Notes under the pieces: generated by a model
What the model was told of the DNA's origin: nothing
What the model saw: only the letters and a program-made list of their open reading frames with translations
The model's database searches: none
Shown: piece after piece, positions 52,455 to 62,975 of the stretch
How the letters are laid out: each line of letters begins with the position of its first letter
Numbering within the stretch: position 1 is the stretch's first letter
Position numbers and translations under genes: made by a program
DNA from: Snuella lapsa
GTDB lineage: Bacteria > Bacteroidota > Bacteroidia > Flavobacteriales > Flavobacteriaceae
Direction of reading: 5' to 3'
NCBI RefSeq assembly: GCF_039539345.1
Contig: NZ_BAABCY010000016.1
Span: forward strand, 62,001-126,000
DNA length: 64,000 nucleotides

Positions 52455-55400
52455 TTAATTCTTTTATAGCGCGTTCAACCTCTTCCTTTGTAACGTGGTT
52501 CCCTGTTACGAGCCATTTAACATTTTTCTTAATCCCATTACTAAAAGCCAAAAACAATGGCAATACCAACAGCGTTAGTATGGTAGCATAACCTATACCA
52601 AAGGAAATAGAAATCGCCATAGGCTTTAAAAACTGTGCTTGCCTACTCTTTTCCAACAACAGTGGTGCTAATCCTGCTATTGTTGTTAGGGATGTTAAAA
52701 AGATAGCTCTAAAACGTGACTTCCCTGCATTAAACAAAGCATGGTCAAAAGACATCCCTTCTTTAAGGTTGGAATTGAATTTACCTATCAACACCAAACC
52801 ATCGTTAACCATAATACCTATTAAAGCTATGATACCCAAAAGCGATAAAACATTAACAGAGAAACCAAGCAACCAATGTCCCCAAGCAACCGCCGTTAAA
52901 CTAAAAGGTACTAACAACAATAATAAAACAGGCTGACTGTAGCTTCTAAATGTAAAAGCAATGGTAATATATATAAGCAATAGTATAATTATTCCAGTGC
53001 GCTGTAATGATCTGGACAGCTTAGCTGCTTCGCGGTTTTGCCCTTCAAACGATGCTGAAATAGTAGGGTATTGCGATTGAATTCTAGGAACTACATTGGT
53101 TTTGATATCATCTAATATATCTGTTGCACTGGTATTTCTATCCTTAAGATCTGCTGAAACTTGAATTTCCCGTTGACCATCCAAATGGTTTATTGCCACA
53201 TCACCGCGAGCAATAGTATATGTTGCGATATCCCGCAAGGCAACACGTTCGCCCGATGGTGTTACAATGCGCATATCATCTAAGTTATTTATCGATTCGC
53301 GATTACTACGGTCGTACCGTACCCACACCTTTATTTCATCTTGCCCTCGTTGGAAACGTTGTGCCTGAGCACCAAAAAAACCTGATCTCACCTGACTCAT
53401 CACTGTTCTTAAATCCAGCCCCAGCAAATAAGCACTTTCTTTAAGCTGTAATCTTATTTCTTTAATTCCCGCAGGATCGTTATCGGCTACATCTTTTAAT
53501 AGGGGGTTTGATTGCAAAGTAGATTTCAACTCCAGCTTCGCCGCTTTTAATTCTTCAATATTATTACTCAATAAAGAGACAGAGACTGGGCTGCCACCAA
53601 AATTACCACCAGATCCAAAAATTAAACGCTCAGTACCAATAACAGGCCCTACCAATTCTCTCAAACGATTGGCTACCAAAGAAGCATTAATAACATCTGG
53701 TCGTTCTTCTCCCGGCAACATGTTAATATCTAGTACAGCACTGGAACTACTACGTATGGTTAAAATGGTATTTTCAAAAAGCTGCTTATCGGTTCCTTGT
53801 AAATATTTTTCAGTAAACTCCTTGTTTACCAGAAAGGAAGCTTCTTCTATCATAGATATAATTGAGTCTGTCACCTTTACATTTGTTCCATTTGGCATAT
53901 CCAATTCTACCGAAACGCGATCGCTGGCAATTGATGGGAACAGAGTAACCCCAATAATTCCGCCTCCGATAGAACCAAATGTTAATATTAAAAGTGCCAC
54001 AAAAATACCTAACGAAAATATTTTAAATTTTAAAACAAAATCCAAAACTGGGGCGTACACTCTATCTCTTAAAAATGTCATGATTGTATCGCCCATCTTA
54101 TTTATAAGTCGCATTTTAGCGAAAAACTGCTTTATTTTAGACGGATGTCCTTCCTCTTTCTTTTTCCGTAAGGCTTTGGAGTGTGCCAAATGAGCTGGTA
54201 AAATGACTAGGGCTTCTATAAGGGATACTGCCAAAGTTAATATAACAATGACCGATACCTCCCCAAAGAATTCCCCTATGCGACTTTCTAGAAAAAAGAA
54301 CAACGAAAACGCCAAAATGGTTGTTACAATAGCCGAAACTACGGGAGGAATCACTTCTAAGGTACCGTCTATCGCTGCCTCAACGGGCGATTTACCCTTT
54401 TCGTAATGTTGGTAAATATTCTCGGCTATAACAATACCGTCATCCACCAAAATACCTATAACAATGATCATTCCAAATAGGGACAGTACATTTATTGTAA
54501 CATCAAACTGTCCTGCAAAAATAAACATGCCCAAAAAGGAAATAGGAAGCCCCAAAGCCACCCAAAATGCCACACGCGTATTGAGAAATAAGGATAAAAA
54601 CACCAATACCAAACAAATTCCCATAAACGCATTTTCGGCGAGTAATTGTGTACGCTGCTTTAATGTTATAGACCTGTCGTTTACAACATTTAAATACACG
54701 TTGTTGTGTTTTGCATTATAATCCTCTATATAGCTTTTTACCTTATCGGCAGAAGAAACCAAGTCTTCATTATTGGTACTCGTTATAGAAACATTAACCG
54801 CTAATTGCTGATTAAAGTATGTAGCGTTTGGGGTTTCAGAAAAACGGTCTCTAATAATGGCTACGTCTTTTAACCGAACTACTTTACCATCTTTATTAGC
54901 TTTCACTATAATGTTTGACAGTTCATCACCATAGTAGGATCTATTATTAGCCCTAATCAAATACTCTTCTGATTCTGTTTTTATGTTACCTCCTGTTACC
55001 AGTATATTCGATGCACTAACAACTCTAGAAACATCGCTAAAAGTTAAATCGTATGCCAATAAACTGGCTTCATTAACGGCGATTTCAATTTCTTCGTTAG
55101 GGTAGCCGGTAATTTCTACTTGCGAAATGCCATCAATAGTTCTTAAATCGTTCTCTATCTGCCTTCCCAATTGCTTTAAAGTTGCTAGGGGAATCTCGTT
55201 ACCACTAATGGCAAAAGAAATGGTTTGTCTTGCTTCTTCACGCTTTGCAACAATAAGTGGCTCCATACCGGTTGGAAAAGAAGGGACTCTATCGACCGCA
55301 TTCTTGACTTCCAAAAGCATAAAGTCTATACTCTCCCCTTTCTCTATTTCTACGGTTATAATCCCGCTGTTTTCCCTTGAAACCGACGTTACGCGATCTA

Positions 55401-55632
55401 CACCTTTTAAACCTTTTAAATTATCTTCTATTTGAAGCACTATCCCTTCCTCAATTTCTTGAGGCGAAGCTCCCGGATAGGTTACATTTATATTGATTAT
55501 CTTAGAATCAACCAGAGGAAAAAACGAAGATTTAAGCGACAAAACGCCAACAACACCAAACGCAAAAAACGCAAGAATAAAAACATTTACTGCAACATGG
55601 TATTTTATAAAGTAAGCTAAAATCTTTCTCAT
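52435..55632 (-). CDS. RND-family efflux transporter, inner-membrane pump
   Basis: From ATG at 55632 the protein has about 1065 residues. The upstream extension in the same frame overlaps the adaptor gene and is not used. It has 12 membrane helices and two large periplasmic loops. The proton-relay Asp pair is in TM4 (GILVDDGIVIAENIYQ), with the matching TM10 GIMVNDGLVLIGKF. It belongs to the AcrB/MexB-like group; substrates cannot be told. It begins 1 nt after the adaptor gene stops and overlaps tolC, so the three genes form a tight operon. Confidence 0.95.
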   Translation of the reverse strand: MRKILAYFIKYHVAVNVFILAFFAFGVVGVLSLKSSFFPLVDSKIININVTYPGASPQEIEEGIVLQIEDNLKGLKGVDRVTSVSRENSGIITVEIEKGESIDFMLLEVKNAVDRVPSFPTGMEPLIVAKREEARQTISFAISGNEIPLATLKQLGRQIENDLRTIDGISQVEITGYPNEEIEIAVNEASLLAYDLTFSDVSRVVSASNILVTGGNIKTESEEYLIRANNRSYYGDELSNIIVKANKDGKVVRLKDVAIIRDRFSETPNATYFNQQLAVNVSITSTNNEDLVSSADKVKSYIEDYNAKHNNVYLNVVNDRSITLKQRTQLLAENAFMGICLVLVFLSLFLNTRVAFWVALGLPISFLGMFIFAGQFDVTINVLSLFGMIIVIGILVDDGIVIAENIYQHYEKGKSPVEAAIDGTLEVIPPVVSAIVTTILAFSLFFFLESRIGEFFGEVSVIVILTLAVSLIEALVILPAHLAHSKALRKKKEEGHPSKIKQFFAKMRLINKMGDTIMTFLRDRVYAPVLDFVLKFKIFSLGIFVALLILTFGSIGGGIIGVTLFPSIASDRVSVELDMPNGTNVKVTDSIISMIEEASFLVNKEFTEKYLQGTDKQLFENTILTIRSSSSAVLDINMLPGEERPDVINASLVANRLRELVGPVIGTERLIFGSGGNFGGSPVSVSLLSNNIEELKAAKLELKSTLQSNPLLKDVADNDPAGIKEIRLQLKESAYLLGLDLRTVMSQVRSGFFGAQAQRFQRGQDEIKVWVRYDRSNRESINNLDDMRIVTPSGERVALRDIATYTIARGDVAINHLDGQREIQVSADLKDRNTSATDILDDIKTNVVPRIQSQYPTISASFEGQNREAAKLSRSLQRTGIIILLLIYITIAFTFRSYSQPVLLLLLVPFSLTAVAWGHWLLGFSVNVLSLLGIIALIGIMVNDGLVLIGKFNSNLKEGMSFDHALFNAGKSRFRAIFLTSLTTIAGLAPLLLEKSRQAQFLKPMAISISFGIGYATILTLLVLPLFLAFSNGIKKNVKWLVTGNHVTKEEVERAIKELNEEHEY

Positions 55633-55633
55633 G

Positions 55634-56770
55634 CTAATTAGCGCTTTCCTGATCGTTATTTTTATTAACAAAAGGCCTAACCAACATTCCGGCATAAGCA
55701 CCCGGCACCATTTTCTTTAAAATAATCGTTCCGTTGGGCACTTGCTTGACAACTACTTTGGATTCTGAAAAATAAACGGGCTTAACGTCTATAACATCTA
55801 GAATACTGTCCCTAACCACAAATATCTGCTGCGTATCCAACAACAAGTTTCTATTAATTTCAATAGCGTCCTTCTCCTGTTTTGCACTTAAGTTTGCCTC
55901 CAGATACAGGCCTTCTTTTAACTTTTCATCTTTCACCTCTATATATGCAGTAATGGTTTGCGTGGTTGGATCAACACTTCCATTAACTCTGGAGACAAAG
56001 CCTTTATAGGTCTCCGTCTTATCTAAACTCGTTAAAACAACCTGTTCGCCTATCTTTAGCAAGTGGGCATACGATTTACTTACTGCAACTTCCATTTCAT
56101 AAACAGAGGGATCGATAAATTCACCTAATTTCTGTCCATTTCTTATTAAGGACCCTTCTGTTACCAATGCGTCAGTTAAAATACCAGTAAAAGGTGCTAA
56201 AATTGTATATTTGGACAAACGCTGTTCCATATTCTTAACATTGTAATAATTTGACACAATACCTCGTCCAGAAATGAAATAGTTTTCTTTATCGGAATCC
56301 ATTTCAGGCAGCACAGGTGCTGTTTTCTTTATATCAAAGCTATTGAGATAATCCTGCCATTTTGAATAAACATCTGGAAAGTCCAAACGCAAATCGGGCA
56401 TAATTGCCGCTATGGCATTGTACAAATTACTTTTTGAAGACTGAACACTTGCATAATACTCTGATGCATCCATTCGAATTAAGGTTTCTCCTTTACGAAA
56501 TTGCTGCCCTGGTTTAAAAAGCTTAGTCCCCATTTTAAACACACCTTGAACTTCAGAATACAGTTCCACCCTACGTTTAGCCACCAGGCTCCCATTGGAA
56601 GGAATAGTAATTTGAACTGTTCCGTTTACTACAGTATCTGTAAAAACGGTCTTAACAATCTTTTCCTTAAAAGGCTTGGGCTTATTTTTATTGGCTATAA
56701 GCATTATAGCTAATAGCACAGAGGCTGCTATAAGTACGAAACCTATAACCGCAAGAATAATTTTACGCAT
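55634..56770 (-). CDS. HlyD/AcrA-type periplasmic adaptor of the efflux pump
   Basis: This 378-residue protein has an N-terminal membrane anchor at about residues 6-25. A biotinyl-lipoyl-like domain (VELYSEVQGVFKMGTKLFKPGQ and ILAPFTGILTDALVTEGSLIRNGQKL) and a beta-barrel domain follow. It links the RND pump to the TolC channel and is the first gene of the operon. No local regulator is present. Confidence 0.93.
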   Translation of the reverse strand: MRKIILAVIGFVLIAASVLLAIMLIANKNKPKPFKEKIVKTVFTDTVVNGTVQITIPSNGSLVAKRRVELYSEVQGVFKMGTKLFKPGQQFRKGETLIRMDASEYYASVQSSKSNLYNAIAAIMPDLRLDFPDVYSKWQDYLNSFDIKKTAPVLPEMDSDKENYFISGRGIVSNYYNVKNMEQRLSKYTILAPFTGILTDALVTEGSLIRNGQKLGEFIDPSVYEMEVAVSKSYAHLLKIGEQVVLTSLDKTETYKGFVSRVNGSVDPTTQTITAYIEVKDEKLKEGLYLEANLSAKQEKDAIEINRNLLLDTQQIFVVRDSILDVIDVKPVYFSESKVVVKQVPNGTIILKKMVPGAYAGMLVRPFVNKNNDQESAN

Positions 56771-56844
56771 TAGTATGTTTTTGTGTTTCAGTTACAAAAC
56801 TATCTAATACGGCAACTTAAAACGTTAAAAAAAACTTAAATAAA

Positions 56845-58755
56845 CTAAGCGTCCATGCTTTCAATTTCAATTTGAATATCCTCCCATTTTTGCATAAGTT
56901 CTTGTAGGACTTCTTTCTTTTTTTGGTAAGCATCGAAAAAGCCCGGTTCTGAAGTTACTTCTTCATAATTAATTTCCAGTGACAAGTCAATTTTCTTAAT
57001 GTCCCGCTCAATATCATTTATTTTTGCCTCGACATTACTCAATTTATTATTTAAAGACTTAAGCTTTTTTTGTTCTTCGTAAGATTGTTGTTTTTTTTCT
57101 TTGGGTGCCTCTTTAATAACAGTTCGTTTCTCGACCTCTCTTAAACTTTCCACTTTTCGTTGTTCTAGATAGTAATCTATATCTCCCAGATATTCTTTTA
57201 GCTTATGGTCTTTAAAATCGTATACTTTATTAGTTAATCCCTGAAGAAAATCCCGGTCGTGGGATACCAAAACCAGAGTTCCTTCAAATCTAGCAAGTGC
57301 TTCCTTTAAAACATTCTTAGACTTTATATCCAGGTGGTTGGTGGGCTCATCCATTATTAGCACATTAAATGGCTGCAACATTAGTTTAGCCAAGGCTAAC
57401 CTGTTACGTTCACCACCCGATAGTACCCGCACATACTTATCGACCTCTTCTCCCCGAAACAAAAATGCTCCGAGTATATCCCTCACTTTACTCCTATTGG
57501 TTTCATTAGCAGCATCGATCATGGTGTCCAAGACGGTTTTATTGCCATCTAAATACTCTGCTTGGTTTTGGGCAAAATAACCTATTTGCACATTATGCCC
57601 CAACTTTAAATGCCCCTCATATTTAATTTCACCCACAATGATTTTTGCCAAAGTAGATTTCCCTTGACCATTTTGTCCAACGAAGGCCGTTTTACTATCT
57701 CGCTCTATAAGTAAATCGACATCTTTTAAAACCTGGTTATCTCCATAATTCTTTGACACCCCTTCGGCTTCAACAACCACCTTACCTGGCGTTATAGACA
57801 CAGGGAAGTTTAAGCTCATTACACTATTATCATCCTCATCAACCTCTATACGATCCATTTTATCAAGCTTTTTTATAAGCGACTGCGCCATGGTTGCTTT
57901 AGAAGCTTTAGCTCTAAATTTCTCAATGAGTTTTTCGGTTTGTTCTATTTGCTTTTGCTGATTTTTATGGGAAGCTAGTTGTTGTGTTCTAAGCTCCTCT
58001 CGCAACACCAAATATTTTGAGTACGGCTTTGGATAATCATAAATTCTGCCTAGCGAAATTTCGATGGTTCTATTGGTCACATTATCCAAAAACATTTTGT
58101 CGTGAGATACAATAACCACAGCTCCTGAATAATTATTCAAAAACCCTTCCAACCAAATAATCGACTCAATATCCAAATGGTTTGTTGGCTCATCCAACAA
58201 CAGTATATCGTTATCCTGCAACAACAACTTAGCCAACTCAATACGCATACGCCATCCTCCTGAAAACGTATCGGTTAACCTATTGAAGTCGGTTCTATTA
58301 AAGCCAAGTCCTTGCAAAATCTTTTCTGTATCGCCCTGGTAATTATAGCCTCCTAAAATTTCGTATTGGTGCTGATACTCGTTAACATCGACCATTAGCT
58401 GATGATACCCTTCACTCTCATAATCGGTACGCTCTGCCAGCTGCGTGTTTATCGCTTCCATTTTGGCCTCTAACTGCTTGATTTCAGTAAAAGCTTCATA
58501 AGCTTCTTCCAACACCGTTCTTCCTAAAACAAAATCTATATCTTGTTTTAAAAATCCAATTTTAAGCGCTTTATCGCCTGCAATTTGCCCAGTGTCGGGT
58601 TCCATTTCTTTCGCCAAGATTTTGAGCATTGTCGATTTACCTGCTCCATTCTTTCCAATAAGGCCTACTCTGTCTCCATTCCCCAACTTGAAAGTTATAT
58701 CTTCAAACAAATATTCGCCTTGAAATGAAATCGATAAATTATGAATGTTCATCAT
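56845..58755 (-). CDS. ABC-F family ATPase, Uup/EttA-like
   Basis: This 636-residue protein has two ABC domains and no membrane helices. The first has Walker A GKNGAGKST and signature FSGGWRMRIEL; the second has GQNGQGKST and LSGGERNRL. Both have a LLDEPTNHLD/MDEPTNHLD Walker B. A long coiled-coil C-terminus (about 550-636) resembles Uup. ABC-F proteins act at the ribosome, and some protect it from antibiotics. Two adjacent ATG codons (58755 and 58752) are possible starts. Confidence 0.94.
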   Translation of the reverse strand: MMNIHNLSISFQGEYLFEDITFKLGNGDRVGLIGKNGAGKSTMLKILAKEMEPDTGQIAGDKALKIGFLKQDIDFVLGRTVLEEAYEAFTEIKQLEAKMEAINTQLAERTDYESEGYHQLMVDVNEYQHQYEILGGYNYQGDTEKILQGLGFNRTDFNRLTDTFSGGWRMRIELAKLLLQDNDILLLDEPTNHLDIESIIWLEGFLNNYSGAVVIVSHDKMFLDNVTNRTIEISLGRIYDYPKPYSKYLVLREELRTQQLASHKNQQKQIEQTEKLIEKFRAKASKATMAQSLIKKLDKMDRIEVDEDDNSVMSLNFPVSITPGKVVVEAEGVSKNYGDNQVLKDVDLLIERDSKTAFVGQNGQGKSTLAKIIVGEIKYEGHLKLGHNVQIGYFAQNQAEYLDGNKTVLDTMIDAANETNRSKVRDILGAFLFRGEEVDKYVRVLSGGERNRLALAKLMLQPFNVLIMDEPTNHLDIKSKNVLKEALARFEGTLVLVSHDRDFLQGLTNKVYDFKDHKLKEYLGDIDYYLEQRKVESLREVEKRTVIKEAPKEKKQQSYEEQKKLKSLNNKLSNVEAKINDIERDIKKIDLSLEINYEEVTSEPGFFDAYQKKKEVLQELMQKWEDIQIEIESMDA

Positions 58756-58797
58756 AGAAATGTAACTTATAATACAGAACTTTAATTATTAATATCC

Positions 58798-58805
58798 TAT
58801 TTTTG
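58798..58805 (+). promoter_or_regulatory. Candidate -7 box for the DUF983 gene
   Basis: TATTTTTG matches TAnnTTTG and lies 35 nt before the DUF983 ATG. On the other strand TATTTTTG at 58830-58823 could serve the ABC-F gene. Neither has a clear -33 element at the right distance. Confidence 0.33.
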
Positions 58806-58840
58806 CCCTGTAATTGCGCTTGCAAAAATACACAATTATT

Positions 58841-59227
58841 ATGTTTAAAAAAGGGAGCAAATTATATAGCATTTTAACTGGAACTTGCCCAAAATGCCAT
58901 GAGGAATCGATGTTTAAGAATAAGAATCCTTATATCCTTTCGGAAGCTTTAAGCATGCACGAAACATGTTCAAACTGTGGCACTAAATACAAAATAGAAC
59001 CTTCTTTCTTTTATGGCTCCATGTATGTTAGCTACCCAGTAGGTATTGCCTTTGCTACTGCTGCGTTTGTTATTTCCTTTTTTGTTTTTAAGGCTTCCTT
59101 AAGTGTTGTTTTTGTTTCAATAGTAGGGACATTAATAGTTTTTATGCCGGTTATTTTGAGGCTCTCAAGAAATATATGGATCAACTTTTTTATGCATTAC
59201 GATAAATCGCTTGCTAAAAAGCCCTAA
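58841..59227 (+). CDS. DUF983 zinc-ribbon membrane protein
   Basis: From ATG at 58841 the protein has 128 residues; an upstream TTG at 58814 is unlikely. It has a zinc-ribbon pair (CPKCHEESMF and CSNCGTKYK), the DUF983 segment EPSFFYGSMYVSYPVG, and two membrane helices. Its function is unknown. It is convergent with the FAD oxidoreductase and divergent from the ABC-F gene. Confidence 0.92.
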   Translation: MFKKGSKLYSILTGTCPKCHEESMFKNKNPYILSEALSMHETCSNCGTKYKIEPSFFYGSMYVSYPVGIAFATAAFVISFFVFKASLSVVFVSIVGTLIVFMPVILRLSRNIWINFFMHYDKSLAKKP

Positions 59228-59257
59228 GCTTATGGTAAAAACTTGTGTATTCCAGCT

Positions 59258-60307
59258 CTAAACTGTACCTAAGAAACGGGAAATATCAATATCTTTTTCT
59301 AATGGGTGCCCGTATTCAATAAAATTAAAAAGCTGTTCGGCAACGTAGGGAGCTATCATAACACCACGCGTGCCCAAACCATTTAAAACAAATAGATTTT
59401 TATGCTTAGGGTGAACACCTACCAACGGGCGCCTATCAATTACCGTAGGACGTATTCCCGCTACTTGGTCTACGACCTTATACGAACAGTTAATCACATT
59501 TTCCAGTTTAGACAAAAGTTCTTCTTTTGCTTTATTGGTAACAGTGTTGGTCTTATCACTCCACTCATAGGTTGCCCCAACAATATACATATCGTCTCCC
59601 AATGGAATTAAAAACACACTGCTCTTTAGCACGTAATCAATCTTTAGATCTGGCGCATGGATAACTAGCAACTCGCCTTTTGTAGCCATTAAAGGCAATT
59701 GATTAAAAAACGGGTTTTTTGAAAGCCCATAACCTTCGGCAAATACAATATGTTTTGCTGTTATTGCTTCGTATTGCATACCATCATTTTGTATTTCTAG
59801 AATATCATGGTTAAATGCATCACTCAAAAACGTTCCCTTACCTTTTAAATCTTCCTTATAAGTTTCTACCAATTGCTTGACATTAATGCGCCCTGTTTTA
59901 AGTACCTCTCCATAACCGAATGGTGCATCAATAGCACTATTATTGTTCTTAATGATATTCAATGAAAGATAATTGCTCAACTGGGGGTTATCGGAAGCTG
60001 CAAACCAATTGTTCTGCTCTTCCAAGGAAGTAAACTTTCGGTAAACGGGTATCTTATAATCCAATTTCACCTTTAAATTATCTTCAACTCTACGGTACAT
60101 TGGCAATGCCTTTTGCAATTGCTCATCACTTTTCCAGACGGGTGTAAACCGTTTTAGTACCACGGGATTGTATAGGCCGCCAGCAACAACAGAGGATTGT
60201 TGTGAACTATTATCGAACACTACAAAGCTTTTATTGTGTTTTCTTAACTGCTCGCAAAAACTAATACCCGCCAGCCCTATTCCTACTACTATATAATCTA
60301 CTGTCAT
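59258..60307 (-). CDS. FAD-dependent oxidoreductase (DAO/DadA-like)
   Basis: From ATG at 60307 the protein has 349 residues; a longer frame adds an unlikely leader. The Rossmann FAD site DYIVVGIGLAGISF is at the N-terminus. Later motifs are HIVFAEGYGL, a substrate-domain region GDDMYIVGATYEW and the C-terminal NLFVLNGLGTRGVMIAPY. The family oxidises amines or amino acids. The substrate here is unknown, and no tRNA-modification (MnmC) partner is attached. It lies downstream of gldN but beyond a terminator. Confidence 0.88.
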   Translation of the reverse strand: MTVDYIVVGIGLAGISFCEQLRKHNKSFVVFDNSSQQSSVVAGGLYNPVVLKRFTPVWKSDEQLQKALPMYRRVEDNLKVKLDYKIPVYRKFTSLEEQNNWFAASDNPQLSNYLSLNIIKNNNSAIDAPFGYGEVLKTGRINVKQLVETYKEDLKGKGTFLSDAFNHDILEIQNDGMQYEAITAKHIVFAEGYGLSKNPFFNQLPLMATKGELLVIHAPDLKIDYVLKSSVFLIPLGDDMYIVGATYEWSDKTNTVTNKAKEELLSKLENVINCSYKVVDQVAGIRPTVIDRRPLVGVHPKHKNLFVLNGLGTRGVMIAPYVAEQLFNFIEYGHPLEKDIDISRFLGTV

Positions 60308-60385
60308 AACGATGCGAAGATACTCATAATACCATTTTACCTTTAAATTTAACCACATAAAACATGTCTTTTTATCCTAAAAAAA

Positions 60386-60408
60386 ACGCCCACCAATGGT
60401 GAGCGTTC
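60386..60408 (-). terminator. Terminator of the gldKLMN operon
   Basis: AACGCTCACC pairs with GGTGGGCGTT (one U-G pair) around a three-base loop and is followed by T-rich sequence on the minus strand, 23 nt after the gldN stop. Confidence 0.82.
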
Positions 60409-60431
60409 TATATCATGATGACATGTTTAAT

Positions 60432-61322
60432 TTAATAAGTCCACATATCTAATTCAAAATCTCGAATTTTAGTTTTTATCCTATCAGACTCTAATAATTG
60501 CATCAAGGCATTTTGGGTAATATACTCATTTACTTTTCTATCTCCCTGTACGTTTTCTTCGGCATAGATATGGCCATTAAAACGTCTGGAGTTTAAAATA
60601 TGATCGAATGAATATGGCATTGAGCTATTTTCATTATTAAAAGCTTTGGCTTCATGAAGTACTTCTCTGGCATCTGGGAAAAACACCCAGAATAGTTCTA
60701 CCAAATCCGGTTGCTCTTCGTCAATAAAATTAACATCGGGTGCTACGGGTGCAATACCCAACAAGCGGTATTTCATTTCTGCCTGGCGCTTATCAAAATA
60801 CCATACGCCCTTAACGCGGTACTCTGCTATATCGGCTGCGGTCAACTCTCTTCTATTGATATATTCAGCAGATAATTCTTCACCAGCATTTATTTGTTCA
60901 ATACCCAGCTCTGTTGTATCAACTTTTACCAGGGCAGCTTGAATATCATCCAATGTACGCTTGGTCTTAAAATAAGAATCGTCGTAAATGTTTTTTATTT
61001 TCTCGTTCTTAATATTTTTCATAAGTACATCGTACAAAGACCTTCTGTTGCTTCCTATGTTATTGGTATCTATAGGATAATACAGCGGAAAATTAGCACG
61101 CTCATCAAGGACAACTTTTTCCCAAACTATTTTAGAAAAAAGAACATCTCTATCATCCACATAACCATATTCCAAAGGTTTATCGTTATCGATCGCTTTT
61201 TGTGACTCTGTTCTTACTCCTATTTCTTCAGGGCTTTTAGCGTTAAGCAAATTTGCTTGGGCAAACATACCTGATACTGCAAAAACAGTAGTGGCTGTTA
61301 ATAAAAAACGTTTCAACTTCAT
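60432..61322 (-). CDS. gldN: Gliding motility and T9SS protein GldN
   Basis: This 296-residue protein has a signal peptide ending near GMFAQ and the family blocks DRDVLFSKIVWEKVVLDERANFPLYYP and RRELTAADIAEYRVKGVWYFDKRQAEMKYRLLGI. GldN (PorN in Porphyromonas) forms a periplasmic ring with GldK at the outer membrane and is required for type IX secretion. It is the last gene of the operon, 53 nt after gldM. Confidence 0.96.
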   Translation of the reverse strand: MKLKRFLLTATTVFAVSGMFAQANLLNAKSPEEIGVRTESQKAIDNDKPLEYGYVDDRDVLFSKIVWEKVVLDERANFPLYYPIDTNNIGSNRRSLYDVLMKNIKNEKIKNIYDDSYFKTKRTLDDIQAALVKVDTTELGIEQINAGEELSAEYINRRELTAADIAEYRVKGVWYFDKRQAEMKYRLLGIAPVAPDVNFIDEEQPDLVELFWVFFPDAREVLHEAKAFNNENSSMPYSFDHILNSRRFNGHIYAEENVQGDRKVNEYITQNALMQLLESDRIKTKIRDFELDMWTY

Positions 61323-61375
61323 CTCTTTTAATTTTTATTTATTAGGGGCTAGGTTTTTATGCCTAACCCTAAATC

Positions 61376-62935
61376 TTAATTTGTAAGTTCAATAAATACG
61401 GGCGATACTTTTTTAAGTATAACGTTTACTCCGTTAGCCTTAGCTTCAATATCAAATATCTGAACGCCAGAACCTCTTTTGGCCTTACGTAAAGCAGATT
61501 TAGCTCTACTATCCAATTTATTACCATTTACATCAATAGTAGGTTGTCCAGGCACTTTAAATTTAAATCCGGTAACACGTAATGGTAATTCGAAATCAAA
61601 ATCATCGAATTTAGCTCCAATGGTAGATATCTCAAGGCTTTGACGTTGCATTTTTACATTACTATCTTCACCTCTAATTGTTCCTGTTGGCTTCGGCAAA
61701 TCTTTAATTCTAAAGCTTGCTCTGTCGCTCACTTTTTGACCATCTGGCAAAGTACCAGTAACATTAATGGTTACTTCTCTACCTTGTATTCTCGTAGCAT
61801 CCATGATATACTTGCTCGTTCCAACTTTTGTTAAACCTTGGGCACTAGCACTAATTTTATTATCGGATACTCCTGCAAACGAAATGGTCATTGGGTTTTT
61901 AACACCTCGGTAAACCACATTCATTTTGTCGGCAGATATTGTAGCCGCATTAGGTTTAGGAACGGTAGCAAACGTTTGCGATACAGGCACTTCAATGTCT
62001 TCACCATCTTGGGCAAAAATCAACTTACCTTCAATTTTATGCTCACCAGCGGCTCCTGCATTTACTTTTAGTTTCACCTTACCGTCTTCAATAGTATAAT
62101 GATCTTCAGTAAGTTTTCTACCATCTAATGTTAGCTCTACACGGTTAGGTTTAGTGGAAGCATCTTTACGTCCTAATACAATTTCTCCATCAAACTCTTC
62201 GCCGTTAAAGTAAGCAGATTTTGAAGTTTCCATCAAGGTCGTGTAATTTGTCATAGACACTTCACTTGTAAGGGTCCCTTTTAACATGTTTGACAATACT
62301 TCAGACTCCGTTGTTTTGATATCGGCTTGAAGTTGTGTCATTTTTGTTAGTGAGGCCACTAAAGGAAATCCTTTGTAGTGGTGCTCTAACCAATCTACAG
62401 TCCCTGCTCCACGCTTTACTGGTTCTGTTTTAAACTTCTTTTGCACATCTGCAACCACAGTTTCCATTCCTGGGTTACCTGCTAAAATCTCAGCTACACC
62501 ATCTCTAAATGCAGCTATTTGGTTCATAAACTCTTCTCCATCTGATTTAAGCTTATCGCCTTTAAAAAAGTGTTCATCTAAATAGTCACCTTTATCCATG
62601 ATCTCATAATCTGTAGGATCATCGATCTTAGCAGTCATTTTACCTTTTAAGTCTTCCAAATAGGTATCGAAAGTTGTTGCTAAGGCGTGTATTTGACTTG
62701 CTTTGTCTTTTAAAGGTTCGTATTTGGCCGGCTGGTCAATGGCTTGTTGTTCTAAACCTGCCATGAAAGCCGTATTACGTTCTGAAGCTGCTAAGTTCGA
62801 TTCGGTTAATTTTTCATTCATTAAACCAAATGCTGAAAGCACTTCCTTTGACATATTTAATGCTAGCATTGCTATGAATATTAAATACATCAGGTTAATC
62901 ATTTTCTGTCTTGGTGATAAATTTCCTGCTGCCAT
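61376..62935 (-). CDS. gldM: Gliding motor protein GldM
   Basis: This 519-residue protein begins MAAGNLSPRQKMINLMYLIFIAMLALNMSKEVL, holding the single membrane helix, and continues into four periplasmic domains (last one ending NVILKKVSPVFIELTN). With GldL it makes the proton-driven motor that powers gliding and type IX secretion, and it reaches across the periplasm to GldK/GldN. The 40-nt spacing from gldL fits co-transcription. Confidence 0.97.
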   Translation of the reverse strand: MAAGNLSPRQKMINLMYLIFIAMLALNMSKEVLSAFGLMNEKLTESNLAASERNTAFMAGLEQQAIDQPAKYEPLKDKASQIHALATTFDTYLEDLKGKMTAKIDDPTDYEIMDKGDYLDEHFFKGDKLKSDGEEFMNQIAAFRDGVAEILAGNPGMETVVADVQKKFKTEPVKRGAGTVDWLEHHYKGFPLVASLTKMTQLQADIKTTESEVLSNMLKGTLTSEVSMTNYTTLMETSKSAYFNGEEFDGEIVLGRKDASTKPNRVELTLDGRKLTEDHYTIEDGKVKLKVNAGAAGEHKIEGKLIFAQDGEDIEVPVSQTFATVPKPNAATISADKMNVVYRGVKNPMTISFAGVSDNKISASAQGLTKVGTSKYIMDATRIQGREVTINVTGTLPDGQKVSDRASFRIKDLPKPTGTIRGEDSNVKMQRQSLEISTIGAKFDDFDFELPLRVTGFKFKVPGQPTIDVNGNKLDSRAKSALRKAKRGSGVQIFDIEAKANGVNVILKKVSPVFIELTN

Positions 62936-62975
62936 GTCTAATTAGGTTTTGGTTAATTTTTGGGATAACCCCTAA

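Noticed and set aside
59228..59257. A shared terminator between the convergent DUF983 and FAD oxidoreductase genes
   Set aside because: The 30-nt gap has no clear stem with a T run.
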